A stretch of DNA of 64,000 nucleotides. Source: Microstegium vimineum (taxonomy: Eukaryota > Streptophyta > Magnoliopsida > Poales > Poaceae). Both the position numbers and the translations under genes were made by a program. Location of the stretch: positions 8,432,818-8,496,817 of the forward strand of contig CM039134.1 of the NCBI GenBank assembly GCA_022036555.1, read 5' to 3'. A model generated the notes under the pieces. That model saw only the letters and a program-made list of their open reading frames with translations, was not told where the DNA came from and made no database searches. Every line of letters starts with the position of its first letter. Position 1 is the stretch's first letter. Positions 41,486-53,363 of this stretch are shown here, piece by piece.

Positions 41486-44400
41486 TTGCATCGAAACTTA
41501 ATAAGTGTGTCTAAGTTAGATGATGATGGATTGGCCTGCCATTTTGGAGATGGCAGATGTAAGATATTTTTTAATAATCAGTGTGTTGGTCTTGCCCTTC
41601 GACAAGACAAACTTTATTTATTATCAGTTTCTGAGAATGCGAATGTCATATCCACTGAGAATAAGAATTGTTCCTCAACTACAAATGTAAGTAGAAAACG
41701 TAAGAATATTCAGGTTGATTCTTCGAAATTATGGCATTGCAAATTAGGCCATATTTCAAGGGGGAGAATTGATAGATTAGTCAAAGCTAAAATTCTTCCG
41801 CCATTACAACTTTCAGAATTAGATCAATGTGTTGATTGTGCTAAAGGTAAGTACGTTAAGAAAATTAAGAAAGATGCCAAACGAAGTGCAGGAAATTTAG
41901 AAATAATTCACACAAATATATGTGGACCTTTTCCTGTTAAGAGTGTGGATGGTTATGATTCATTCATAACTTTCACTGATGATTATTCACGTTATGGCTA
42001 TATTTATCCAATAAGAGAAAGATCAGAAGCTTTAGATAAGTTTAAGATATTTAAGGTAGAAGTAGAAAATCAGCACAATAAGAAAATTAAGATTGTAAGA
42101 TCATACCGTGGTGGGGAATATTATGGGCGACATACCCCGTATGGCCAAATTCCGGGACCTTTTGCAAAGTTCCTTCAGGAAAATGGCATAGTTGCCCACT
42201 ATTCCATGCCAGGTGAGCCTCAGTAAAATGGAGTGGCTGAGAGAAGAAACCGTACCTTAATGGATATGGTAAGAAGTATGATTAGCTACTCTACTTTACC
42301 GGTAAGCTTATGGATGGAGGCATTAAAAACCGCTATTCATATTCTTAATCGTGTACCAAGTAAGTCGGTGCCTAAAACACCGTATGAGTTATGGACAGGC
42401 AGAGTACCCTCACTTAAGCATTTAAGGGTGTGGGGCTGTCCAGCTGAGGCTAAAGTATTTAACCCAAATTTAGGTAAGTTAGATCCTAAGACAGTTAGCT
42501 GCCATTTCATTGGCTACCCAGACAGGTCAAAAGGTTACCGCTTTTATTGCCCTGACAGGCATACTAAGTTTGTGGAAACCAGACATGCTGAGTTCTTAGA
42601 AGATCTTATGATCAGGAAGAGTAAAGTAGCACAAGAGATTGGTTTAGAGGAGAAAAGGGTTCATTCCCCTACTCCAATGTTTCAACAACCATACTTCGTG
42701 CTACCTATTGCTGCGGGAACCACAGTGTTAGACACAGTGGTGCCAGCACCTGTTGTTGATCCTCCATTGCCGACGCTTAATGAGAATCAGGAACCTGTCC
42801 TTCAGGATCCATTAGAACCACATATCGTGCATCAGGAAGAACCACATCAGCCCCAAATAGCGTCAAATAATGAGAATGTTAGAAGGTCACAGAGACTTAG
42901 AAGATCAGTTATATCAGATGATTATGAGGTTTATGAAACCGAAGAATTTCATATGGAGGATTATCCCATTACATATGAACAAGCCATGAAGAGTGAGCAC
43001 TCTACAAGGTGGTTAAAGGCTATGAAGGATGAGATAAAATCCATGGATTCCAATAATGTTTGGGAACTAATGGAAATTCCTAATGGAGCTAAGAAGGTAG
43101 GTTCTAAATGGGTTTATAAAACTAAGTATGACTCCCTAGGGAATATTGAGAGGCATGAGGCCCGACTCGTGGCAAAGGGTTTTACGCAAAGAGAAGGAAT
43201 CGATTACAATGAGACGTTTTCTCCTGTCTCTTATAAAGATTCTTTTAGAATAATAATGGCGCTAGTAGCACACTACAACTTAGAGTTACATCAGATGGAT
43301 GTAAAGACGGCATTCCTTAATGGGGATCTTGAGGAAGATGTTTACATGGCACAACCAAAAGGTTTTATTGTGGAAGGAAAAGAAAACATGGGATGTCGCC
43401 TAAGGAAGTCCATTTATGGACTAAAGCAAGCTTCAAGACAGTGGTATTTGAAGTTTGATCAAACAATTAGAAAGTTTGGGTTTAAGACGAATGTAGAGGA
43501 CAACTGTGTTTACGTTAAGTTTAAGAATGCTAAGTTTATTTTCTTAGTTCTATATGTGGATGACATTTTGCTTGCAAGCAATGATGTCAGTCTACTAATG
43601 GAAACAAAGAAGTTCTTGTCCTCACATTTCGACATGAAAGATCTCGGTGAAGCCTCTTTTGTTCTGGGGATTGAGATTCATCGTGATAGAAATAGAAGGG
43701 TTTTAGGACTGTCACAGAATGCATACATAGATAAGGTTCTTAAGAGATATAGTATACATAAGTGCAGTTCATCACCTTCACCCATTGTCAAGGGCGATAA
43801 GTATAGGGAACATCAGTGTCCCAAGAATAAAGTCGAGCTTGAGCAAATGAGATCAGTACCTTATGCTTCAGCTGTCGGAAGCTTACAATATGCTCAAATT
43901 TGTACTCGCCCTCACATATCATTCGTTACCGGATTACTTGGTAGATATCAGAAAAATCCAGGAGTAGCACACTGGACTTTAGTTAAGAAAGTCTTGCGTT
44001 ATCTGCAAGGCACAAAAGGCTTCATGCTATGTTATAGTAAGACTAACTCACTAGAGATAGTGGGGTTTTCAGATTCAGATTATGCGGGAGATGGAAGAAG
44101 ATCCACGTCAGGTTATGTATTCACTCTCGCAAATGGGGCTATATCGTGGAAGAGCTCCAAACAAAGCCACGTGACATCATCTACGATGTACGCGGAGTTT
44201 GTAGCATGTTATGAGGCCTCAGGGCAGGTGAATTGGTTTAAGAAATTCTTGTCTGGATTAAGAGTGGTAGACAGCATTGAGAGACCACTTAAGTTATACT
44301 ACGATAATAATCCAGCAGTTGAATACACTCACAACAATAGGTCAAGTGGTGCTGCCAAACACATTGACATTAAGTATTATGTTGTGAAAAAGAGAGTTCA

Positions 44401-44491
44401 GGATCATCTTATAAGTCTAGAGCATATTAAGACAAACAATATGTTAGTGGATCCGTTCACAAAAGGCTTACCACCCAACGTGTTTATGTAG
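41486..44491 (+). pseudogene. Outer copia pol (integrase, RT, RNase H), protease lost, integrase site mutated
   Basis: The frame opens with LISVSKLDDDGLACHFGDG (GAG-pre-integrase), LWHCKLGHISRGRI, the integrase core, an in-frame TAA at 42224-42226 (family: Gln), then VAERRNRTLMD, reverse transcriptase with MDVKTAFLNG and YVDDILLASND, and RNase H with FSDSDYAG, SSTMYAEFVA and GAAKHIDI. It ends at PPNVFM. The first catalytic Asp of integrase (family HTDICGPF) is Asn and the second (RSDRGGEY) is Tyr, so integrase is dead independently of the stop. There is no protease motif between gag and this frame; a deletion has joined the end of the zinc knuckle region to pre-integrase near 41470-41490. Confidence 0.9.
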
Positions 44492-44728
44492 CAGGCATAG
44501 GTTTAAGGGAAAGCTTGTGACTCCTGAACACTTAGGGCCCTTAGTTAGAACTCTATTTCAAATTAGAGAGATGCACTGTAGCTGTCAAGTCCAACATAAA
44601 TTTTCTTTTGTGATGATGAGACGAGCTCTATGCTTTTCTTTATAATGAGGTGGAGTAAAATAGTTAAGTTTTAAGTTAAGACTAAGATAAGATTAAGGTA
44701 AGATATTAGAAGAGATCAAGGGGGAGAA
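44492..44728 (+). other. Outer copia trailer and polypurine tract
   Basis: AT-rich, ending AGATCAAGGGGGAGAA directly before the 3' LTR start TGTTAGTATT. Confidence 0.85.
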
Positions 44729-45189
44729 TGTTAGTATTGATCTCTCTAATCTAATGGGTCCAACGGTCCATTAGGACCTTGACTCGCTCCTGATCGGGGA
44801 GCCCAGCCCATCTATGGCTGGAGGGCCCCTGTCACACAGCGTACATAAATAGGAGGTGGGGGTCAGGGCTCTAATCACCGGGTTGATTACCGAGCTACAG
44901 TACCCACCGACACCTAAACCCTAATCCGATCCAAGGGGCGCTGCAAGTGACGGGAAGACCTCCGCCGCCGCTACTACGACGACCACGACGCCGGTGCCGT
45001 CCCTGACGACCACGCAGTACACTCTAGGCGCCATGGCGGATCAGACCAAGACGCCGGGATCAGCTGATGGTGGTAACCTTTCACTAATCCCCTCTTCCTA
45101 CCTCTGTCTTCTCAGATCCGTCAAACTACGTATATTCTAAGTATTGCAACCCTGCTAATCTACTGTTAGTTGATCCCTAAGTTCTATCA
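44729..45189 (+). repeat. 3' LTR of the outer copia element
   Basis: 461 bp, TGTTAG...CTATCA, followed by TTTAG (45190-45194), which equals the five bases before the 5' LTR (23772-23776). It lacks the 18-bp unit present in the 5' LTR. Confidence 0.82.
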
Positions 45190-45194
45190 TTTAG

Positions 45195-45355
45195 TTCTTA
45201 TATATTCTCAAGTATATTTTGGTAATATTGTTGGATTCTAAAATCTCATTCTAGAATCTGAAGTGTTGTATCTCCTCCTTATTTTCCCACCTCTATCTCA
45301 TTTTTAATATGAGATCCAAATATGACCTAAACTGTAAACTTTGAGAGTAATACTA
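45195..45355. mobile_element. Right half of the MITE split by the outer copia element
   Basis: TTCTTATATATTCTCAAG... to GAGAGTAATACTA is near-identical to 37945-38105. It contains ATCTCATTCTAGAATCT (compare TCTCATTTGAGAATCT at 23718) and ends with the ATGAGATCC-type inverted end. An alternative is that this text is simply the end of a longer LTR; see findings. Confidence 0.45.
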
Positions 45356-47180
45356 CCTGGCAATAAGGGGATGCGGGATGTTGGGCTCTAGTTTGAGTGG
45401 CCTTGGGTCAGCCTTGGCTCTAGTCTGAAGTTGACTCAAGAAAAAAAAACTAGTGCCTGGTTTGACCACTACACGCATTCTTTTGGTCATTTAAATCCTA
45501 AAATAGTATTTAAGTTCGTGCTCCACTTTATTTAAGAATTAAGAGCAGTATTTTTTGCATTTGACAAAAATAAGGTTATCACTTTTTTTAAAAAAAGAAA
45601 TTTTTATTCTGATCTCTATAAGAGTTTTACACACAACAGTTTTTATTAGAAAATCAGCCTCTTGCTATTTTTTTAAGCTCTCAAAAAGCAAAATCAAACA
45701 AAGAGAAAACTGGTTAAACACTAAGCGTTAAGCTTTTTCACCGACGGCCATTCATGATGGTGAATATTTTCCATAGCCACAAGTCTCCATCATACGACAT
45801 GCCTGTTTTAGAAAATCTTTTTTGCTCTTCTTCTACAGAGCCTTTCGGGTCCAATAAGTTGCCATAAAATCACCTGCAAATAAGAGTATAGCCGCTTTTT
45901 ATTAAAATCCGGTCGTTTCTGAATGGTCAAATAAGGTTATCACTAGTATAGATAACATTTAATTATTATATTGACTTCATTTTGTAAGGTCCCTGTCACA
46001 ATCTTGTTTCGGATTATCAGATTATGCAGCCAGCCTGTTGACTTCCTCCATATTCTCGAGTTTTCTGCTACTTAATGTGGTCACTCTCAATGAGCTAATT
46101 GCTTGAAAAGCCCAGCTGGATATCTACACATCCATCTGTTCTTTTCTCTGTATATAGTTTTGTTTTGAAGCACTTCTAAAGTTCCTTTTTCGTTACAATA
46201 TATGATAAAGTGTTCCATTTACATATTTCTTTTCACTGTGCATGTTTGCTGCAGCATTGCAACTTATAGATATGTGCTAAAATGTCTTTTCATTGGATGG
46301 AATGCTGAAATGGCATTTAGATATTGGGCATAAACTAATGTATGGCCACGATGGCACTGTACTCTGACCTTGATTTGCACTTGGCGCATAATTGAAAAGG
46401 AAAAGTAAGAAGGGTCCACAAACTTCTTGGAATAAGTTGCTTTCACATAATTATGACAAGGATCTTCCCACGATCTGACTTTAGTATGTAACTCATGAGC
46501 ACATAACCAATTTGTTGTTTGGCTCTAAGGAACAAGAATTAACTCTTCGCTGGGGTTCCACTTCCACGTGCTTTGTACCCCCTTCCAATTAAGAAGGAAA
46601 CGTTGACGCTGGTACCTGCAGGTAGACATGGTCACGACGGTGTTCATAGATTATTCTGTTTTTACTCTTTCTGAGAGAAATATAATATTTAGTATAGTTT
46701 ATCAACTGAGGAAAATGATGATGGAAGCTTTTATTTTGCCTACTATTTTTACTATAATTAAATTGGTTCAATTTATGAGAAAAGCTAGACCCAAAATCAT
46801 ATAAGGAAGGATACGTCGACAACTTCGATAAAACAACAAACACGACTAACGCCATTTTTTATGGAAGCAAACTAGGGAAAAAGCTTCATAAATATTGCTC
46901 TGTGAAAATAATTTGAACATGAGAAGCCTGACAAAAGATAACTGCAGTAGAAGTCCCTCAATTCGATCCACTAAACTGAACAACTAGCCGATCAAAGATG
47001 ACCCAACACCAAAACTTGCTCATGAAAACATCAATGAGTGCATATGGAAACAACCAAAAACATATCAGCACAACAACTGATGAAAAACCCATAACTTGGT
47101 CATCATTGCTGAGCTTGCGGCACAAAATGTGACAAAAGCATCTCAGACTTGTAGGCTTGTAGCCAAAGTGCGACTAAAAG
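45356..47180. other. Intergenic, no gene recognised
   Basis: AT-rich with many stop codons. Short frames near 46264-46446 and 46589-46855 show no domain. No TIR pairs were found. Confidence 0.5.
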
Positions 47181-47931
47181 TGCATTTACCCCCTATGTGG
47201 GTTTTGGTGTATTAATGATATCTAGATTAGGGACTAACAAGTTTATTGAGTGATATCACAGTTATTAGTCCATTGAGAGATTTAATAAATAATGTTTTCA
47301 ATGACATGACACCCCTCGGTTCGAAGTTTAAAAGGCTTTTGAGACTCAAGTGATTTAAACTTATTTTACATCTTTGAATTTGAGTTTAGGAATCGTCATA
47401 CTACTAAGAGGGATGTCGCAAGCTCGGCAATGATGAATAATTAAAATCAACTGAGAGATACTCAAACACAACACAATCATTTTGAGCTAGTTTTGAAGTC
47501 TTCCCTCATTGCAAGTTTCGACAAGTGCCAAGAGTTTTGATGTTGGTTCATGCAGATCTGTCCAGGCTTTGTTGGCGTCGAAGGTTTGACAGTTGTCGAA
47601 AGCACCGATAGTTTGCGCATAGTTTTTCTAAGTTGAAGTTTGTCGGAGGTTCTGACACTCGTCGAAAGCATCAATGTTTGTGTGCGTGTAGACAGTGCTA
47701 GTAGTTTATCATAGGTTGCCTAGCTTCCACGCATGAAAAGTTCCGACGTTTATCAAAAGTTTTGACATCTCCATTTGCGCAAACTGAAAGTCCCTGTTTA
47801 TACTATTTAGTGCACAAAAACTCTAGGAGCCTGAAGTTCCCACGCCAAATATCTAAAGTTCTGATAACCTCTCTTTAAACCGTTACTACTCATCCACTCA
47901 TGACCAACCTTTAGACAAAAGACTTCCCTAT
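47181..47931 (+). repeat. Fragment of an older SIRE-like LTR, left part (continues 60425-60690)
   Basis: TGCATTTACCCCC..GTTTTGGTG-ATTAATGA is analogous to the start of the SIRE LTRs (GTTGGTTTCGGTGATTAACGA), and ACTACTAAGAGGGATG corresponds to their ACTATTAAGAGGGGTTG. Further on, repeated GTCGAAAG/TTCTGACA words replace the CGTCCGTCG motifs. SIRE-2 is inserted at CCTAT; beyond it (60430-60690) the LTR text continues with GTTTGTTACTCTTAGGG, which corresponds to GCTTGTTACTCTTGGTG at 24996. No internal domain is attached on either side, so it is a solo or truncated LTR. Confidence 0.55.
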
Positions 47932-49547
47932 TGAAAGGATCAAGATGCCCAAGAGGATGGGTGAATTGGACTCTTTTTAATTTCTAAACAAGAATTAAAT
48001 CTATAAAGAGCCAATTAACCCCCTAGTGCCTACCGCTTGTGTGTCCTAGCTAGAAAGCGGTAGCAAGTCAATGGAAAGCGAAAACTTCCTACACAATTCT
48101 AGTATGAATTGAAAGACAAGTGCGGAAAGTAATGCGGGAATAAAGAGCTAGGGAAAGAGATGCTTGACACGGCGATGTTTTGCCGAGGTATCGAGGAGTC
48201 GACACTCCCCCCTAGTCCTCGTTGGAGCACCTCGCAAGGTATAGCTCCCCATCAATCCCGCGCAAGGGATGAGTGCTCTCTACGGGCTGATTCTTCGCCA
48301 CTCCGGCTCGGTGAATCGCCCACAACCGATCACAAACGTCGATGGAGAAGGGCCGCCGACAATCCTCCGGCGATCACCTTCCTCCGAGCACCACCGGACC
48401 GTCTAGGTGATGTCGATCACCAAGAGTAACAAGCTTCGATCTTCGCTTGACTCACTCAAGCTTCACAACTAGAAGATGCACACTTGAACTCTTGGATGAA
48501 CTAGAGAGAGGATGGATGGATTCGCGAATCACTCTCTCTCTAGGGCTCTTGCTCTCTTCACAACCTTCTCAACGAACTCAGCAACTCAAATGAGCAAAGG
48601 ACAAGTGGGAGAGAAGTGGGAGGGGCTATAAATAGACCCTCTGAAAACTGCCTCGGGCTGGCATTTTAAGTTGACGACGGATGCTCTGTCGACTAGGCGA
48701 CGGACGGTCCGTCGCATGCCCAATGGCTAGTTTCTGTTCATAGTTTGGGCGACGAACGTTCCGGCGCCTAGGCGACGAACGGTCCGACGCCCTGCCCAAC
48801 GGCTAGTTCTGACACACTGTTCCCAGCGACGGACGCTACGTCACTGAGCGACGGACGCTCATCCTCAGCGTCCGACGCTACGCTCTGGCTAGGGTTGAAA
48901 AACACCCTCTCTGGAAGGTCGACGGACGCTCTTACCAGCGTCCGACGCCTGGCCGACGGACAGCATCCGACGGACCCTGAAAAACTTAGCCAGAAAACAT
49001 CCTCTCTGGAAGGTCGACGGACGTTGTGGACTCAACCACCCAGCGTCCGACGCCTCTGTCCGATGCCGACGGACAGCGTCCGGCGCCCCTGCCAGGAGCG
49101 TCCGACGCCCAGAAAACGATTTTGACAACTTCGTTTTTCGTCGCGATGAAAATGGAAGTTGTTCTAGGCTATCTTACGGTCACCATAGGCTTGCTTAGAG
49201 CTAAGGAAGTCAAGTGTGCACCACACCTAAGTCATGAAGCTTTCCTAAGTCAAGCTACTAATCTCAACCCCTCTTAATAGTACGACCAAAGGTAAAAAGA
49301 GAAGCCCTATCTATTTCTAAGTGCCCTTCATTTCCTTATGGCACTTAGCCTATCATTCTAGGGTCTTCATCATGTCACCTTGAAAACCGAAACGATATCC
49401 ATCTTGGGGGCTAAGTGATGACCATTTGAGCCCATTCTCCTTGATCACTATGGCTAAGCTACGCATAGCCTCTGCAAAACACACGTTAGTCATAATAAAC
49501 TCTACTTGTCGTTAATCACCGAAACCAACTAGAGTCATGATTCTTTA
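47932..49547 (-). repeat. SIRE-2 3' LTR
   Basis: 1616 bp. On the minus strand it starts TAAAGAATCATG (TG to TA at the very first dinucleotide) and ends GATCCTTTCA. It contains the CGTCCGTCG motif cluster (48670-49110) and a TATA box (CTATAAATA, 48626-48634). Confidence 0.9.
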
Positions 49548-50024
49548 ATCTCCCCCTTTTTGGTGATTGACGACAATAGAACCTCGAGTATGGATAAGAG
49601 TTTTGGTTTAGATTTTATGGTGACTTGGAATGGTTGAGCAACGGTTAGTGAAGATGTAATGAAGCATACTTGCTCACCCAAACCAAATCACAAAACATGG
49701 TACTTATGAATGTAAAACAAGTACCTCATAATATTCTCAAAGGATGTGTCGGAGTATAGCGCGGAAGCTCAAATAACGTTTAAGCATAGAGATATATCAT
49801 GAAACATGAGACAACTCACAAGATATATTAGTGATAATCAAGAGTTTGTCACATGCAACCATATAAACATCAACCAAAGCATTCATCACATCAACCATAT
49901 AAACAAATGTATGAAAGTAGACATGATGAGAGAGTACGGGGAAATAAAGCATACAAAGATCCAAATCCCTCCCCCTATCTCTATACTCGACCCTCTCTCC
50001 CCCTTTGGCGTCTAGCACCAAAAA
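49548..50024 (-). other. SIRE-2 trailer and polypurine tract
   Basis: The minus-strand text CACCAAAAAGGGGGAGAT adjoins the 3' LTR. The trailer matches 35503-35981 of SIRE-1. Confidence 0.88.
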
Positions 50025-52485
50025 CTAAGAGTCTGGGGCTGGAGAAGAAGATGGAGGAGTTGCAGCCTTGCGATCGAGCATGATGAAGTCCTATAGGTCT
50101 GACTCGTCTGACTCATCATCTGCCTCGTCCTCTGCAAGTGTAGGTGCAGCTGGGGTGGCCTCTGGAGCTACGGTCTCAACTAACTCCCCCTGAGGCTCAG
50201 CTGGTGCCTCTGACGGTCCTGCCTCAGTGGTAGCGGGCCTGGGAACCTGACGAGTGAATACTCGAGGCGAGGGGGACGGTGTCACTGCAAGTGCCACTAG
50301 GGACACTGCTGCTGCAACCTCTGCAGGCTGAGTCTGAGCTGGAGAAGACACGGCCACGGTAACTGCCTCATCTGCCAAAGATATAGCATCCGTTTGAACT
50401 GCAGCTGGAGGAGTAGTGACTGTTTGTGCTGACTGCTCAGGAGCGATCTCCGACGAAGCAACTGAGGACATATGAGTGCCTGTCGCCGGAGGATCCACTG
50501 CAACTGCTGGAGCTGGTGTGACTGGCTGAGCTGCTCCTGGGGAGTCTTCTCCCGTGATCTCTAGATAAGACGCTGACAGATCTCTTGAGGCCTCTGCTAA
50601 GGTAGTTCCCCTGGTAGGCGTGAATCCTGTCTGGAACTCTCCGGGTGAACCTATCCAAGAGGACACCTGGGTCCTCAGAGTCTGGTACTCAGGAGAGGCT
50701 GCTGGCTGGAACGGAGGAGTAGCTAGTGCCTGACTCTGTTGTCCTCTAGACGGTAACGCTGGAGTCGGCACCACAACCACTGGAGGCTGCTGAAGAGGTG
50801 AAGTGAACTGCTGCTGCTGTGAGACGCCGGGCAACTGGAACTGTGGAGTGGAGGTCTGCCCCGAGCTAGAGGCCAGAAGACGCTCAAGTAGCAGTGTCTG
50901 AGTCTTCTGGATCTCTGCCTGCTGCAGCTGATAGGCCAAGAACTGACGTTGGAACTCGTCCTGTCTGGCCTGAGTCTGTGCCTGAGCTGCCAGCTGCTGC
51001 TCAGTAAGCCTCCGTAAGTCTGCAGCCTGTCACCTCTGCTCCTCTGCCTGGCGAGACTGCTCCTCCTGCATCCTCGATAGAATAGTGAGTAAGGTAGCCT
51101 CTGAGGAACTGGAGCCTGGAGCTGGAGCTGCTGTGGCTGTGCCTGACCCTCCTGCCTCGTGGTCATGGGTCATCGGTGTATACTCACGCACGGGCTGGTA
51201 GTCCTCGTCAGAGCTGTCGGAGTCGAGGTCCTCTCTAAAGACTGTCTCAGCAGCTGTGTCAATATCTGCATCTAAGTCTGTCAGCTCTGCTTGAGCGATT
51301 TGCTCGACTGTAGCATCCGTGACCTCTGCCGACTCTGGTGGCACACCGGCCTACCTAGTGCCTGGTCTGTGAGCTCTGCTAGGGCGAGGCAAGTTCCCAT
51401 GTATCGCAAGCTGACTCATCGAATAGACTGGGAACTCTGTAGCTGACCTCGTAAGGGTGACTCTCATGACACCTGACCCGGTCTTGGCAACTATCAAATA
51501 TGAAATCCAATGGGCGAACTGCAGCTGCCAATGACCCCTGAACCCAGCAGCTATAATATCCTCGAGCTCGCTCACTATCAAGTCCCAGAGGTCGAACTTC
51601 TCCTTCCTGACAATATGGGCAAGGAGCCACAGCTGTAGGCGAGTGATCGTATCTCGGGCTCCAATCCGAGGGAGGATAGTACGTCTGAGAACCTCGTGGA
51701 GGATCCGAGCTAAAGGAGTGAGGTCACGTGGCGTACGGCTCGAACCCTCAGTGAACGGCTGCTGAAAGCACGACCTCACGAAGTCCGTGGATGGCACTAT
51801 ACCATCGTGAGGTCGGCGAGAGGCCTCCTGATCCCCATAGCAAAGACTGTGGATCCTGGTAGGTGAGGACTCTAGGTGAAAGAGCTCTCTGAAGCGTGCT
51901 GCTGTAACCCTGAAATCACGTCCCTGAAATCCGAAGTGGAGGAACTCGTGATCAGGTGAGATCCACAGAGAGGCGTAGAACTGATATACCCAATCCTTCT
52001 GATATGCCCCTGACTGTCCCATCAGATCTGTCAGACCCTGGATATACTGGAGGTGCTGCAGGATCTCTGGACCACCGATCCCCTCTATATGGGCAGATGG
52101 GCACACCCTGTGGGCCCTGAGAGGAGCATCAGTGTCTATATATGCTCTGTAGAAGTCCTCGTGCACTGTAGTGTAGAACTCTCGTCCGGCACGGGGGTCC
52201 CTCTGAGGTGGGAACCAGGACTGGAAGTCAACGAATCGAAGCAGCTGAACTTGCTTTGCTGTAAGTGCTCTGGCCTAGTGCCTCACTAGGTCTGGGAGCC
52301 GGGGTCCTGGAGGGCTAGGTGGTGCACCTGAGCCTCGAGAACGAGTCACTCGACGGCTCATCAGCTCTCCAATAGAAGAGTGGTCCGCGGCCTCTGTGGG
52401 CTCAGTCGCTGGGACTGGCTCTGTCTCTGCTGCCCCTGTAGCCTCAACGGGCTCTGTCTCTGGAGGTGGAGCAGCGACACAGTGG
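50025..52485 (-). pseudogene. SIRE-2 ORF3 (env-like position), front deleted, four in-frame stops
   Basis: One constant frame carries the globular part (FYRAYIDTDAPLRAHR; WVYQFYASLWISPDHEFLHF; ILPRIGARDTITRLQLW) and the Gln/Pro/Ser/Thr-rich C-terminus. In-frame stops: TAG 52275-52277, TAG 51351-51353 (shared with SIRE-1), TGA 51030-51032 (CGA in SIRE-1), TAG 50091-50093 (CAG in SIRE-1), with the natural stop at 50025. The first ~150 residues with the basic nuclear-type signal and the preceding leader are missing: a deletion joins leader text CGCCGTTCACC directly to the Glu/Pro-rich region near 52485. No frameshift separates the domains here, so this copy shows the original frame better than SIRE-1. 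Confidence 0.78.
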
Positions 52486-52599
52486 AGGTGAACGGCGGCG
52501 CAGGGGAGAAGCGGCGGCGCAGGTGCAGGCGGTGCTGGGGGAGAATCCCGCGGCGGTTAGGGTTAGGGCATAGCACGGCGGCGGACAAAACGGATCGGG

Positions 52600-53363
52600 A
52601 GAAACAGAGAAGGATCGAGGTTTTTAAAAAAAATCGCCGTTAAGTTCGCGACGGACGCTCCGTCGGTATGCGACGGACGCTCGGGAAGCGTCCGACGGCA
52701 TCGTCCGTCGGGCTTCCAGAACAGATTTGAAATGCCCAATTGCATTGACCACGACGGACGCTCCGCGACGGATGCTGGGGTAGAGCGTCTGTCGCCCTGT
52801 TAACGGGCAACTTTGATCTCCGGACGATCGCGACGGACGCTGAGGCAATTGACACCGAGCGTCCGTCGGCAGCGTCCGACGCCTTAAAAATAGAATTTTT
52901 CAAATTTTCTTTTTGCGTCTTTCTCCCAACCAAGTTCCAATCCCAATAAGATCCAAATAACACTTGATTGGACTTGATATGAGAACCATCTCTCAAACAC
53001 TCATTTTCAATTAGTTTGCCATAGGCTTAAATTTAGTTTTTAGCTCAAAATATTCGAATGGAAGCGCCAAGGAGTCATCATATGGCCACAAGAGGGGTAT
53101 TGAAGTGACTTGAGCTGGAAAGCTCCCCCTAAGTGGACTATCATAGAGGATGCTCAAGAAACTTAACCGAAAAGAAAGGGCAAACAACACACATGCATGT
53201 GCTATGCAATACGAAATTTGAATCTAGGTTGCTTGCAAGTTTAAACCGCGGTTAAGCTTTGTCACACGCTTTGAGGGCGGTTATCTTAACTGCGTTAGCC
53301 AAGCCTATGTGCATTACCAAATTAAACATGTTATATTACATATGATGCATGGTTCACACAAAC
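52600..53363 (-). promoter_or_regulatory. SIRE-2 region between pol and ORF3 with the U3-like motif cluster
   Basis: 52650-52885 contains the same GACGGACGCT / AGCGTCCGTC motifs as the LTR U3, in the same place as in SIRE-1 (31683-31905), followed toward ORF3 by TTTTTTTAAAAAAA-like text (52621-52630). 52900-53363 is the pol trailer. Retention in two copies suggests it is part of the family design. Confidence 0.45.

Larger units (their letters stand above)
37783..41514 (+). pseudogene. Outer copia gag: first exon in the LTR, second exon split by a solo LTR
   Basis: Exon 1 (37783-37822) reads MADQTKTPGSADG from CCATGGCGG inside the LTR and ends at GTAACC. Exon 2 starts after TTTCAG at 39006 in matching phase and reads FSSWISMIPPLTGTNYKLW, the typical copia gag start. 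It continues with the UBN2-type domain (IREHI...), is interrupted at 39453-40982 by a solo LTR, and resumes at 40988 in frame once the insertion is discounted (MNTLAAKLGSMN, FTSLPKYYEAF). It ends in a decayed zinc knuckle (CLFYEKRGHMQKHC; the second Cys is Tyr) and stop 41512. Behind it the protease region is missing. The splice is a prediction from phase and consensus only. Confidence 0.65.
23777..45189 (+). mobile_element. Outer Ty1/copia element, nested with SIRE-1 and a solo LTR
   Basis: Both LTRs (5': 23777-23900 plus 37586-37939; 3': 44729-45189) start TGTTAG and end CTATCA and are followed or preceded by TTTAG. Internal order is gag, integrase, reverse transcriptase, RNase H, which is the copia order. 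SIRE-1 sits inside the 5' LTR and a solo LTR inside gag. Without these the element would be about 6 kb. The protease segment is deleted, the integrase active site is mutated and there is one in-frame stop, so it is dead. The exact copia lineage was not resolved. Confidence 0.8.
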
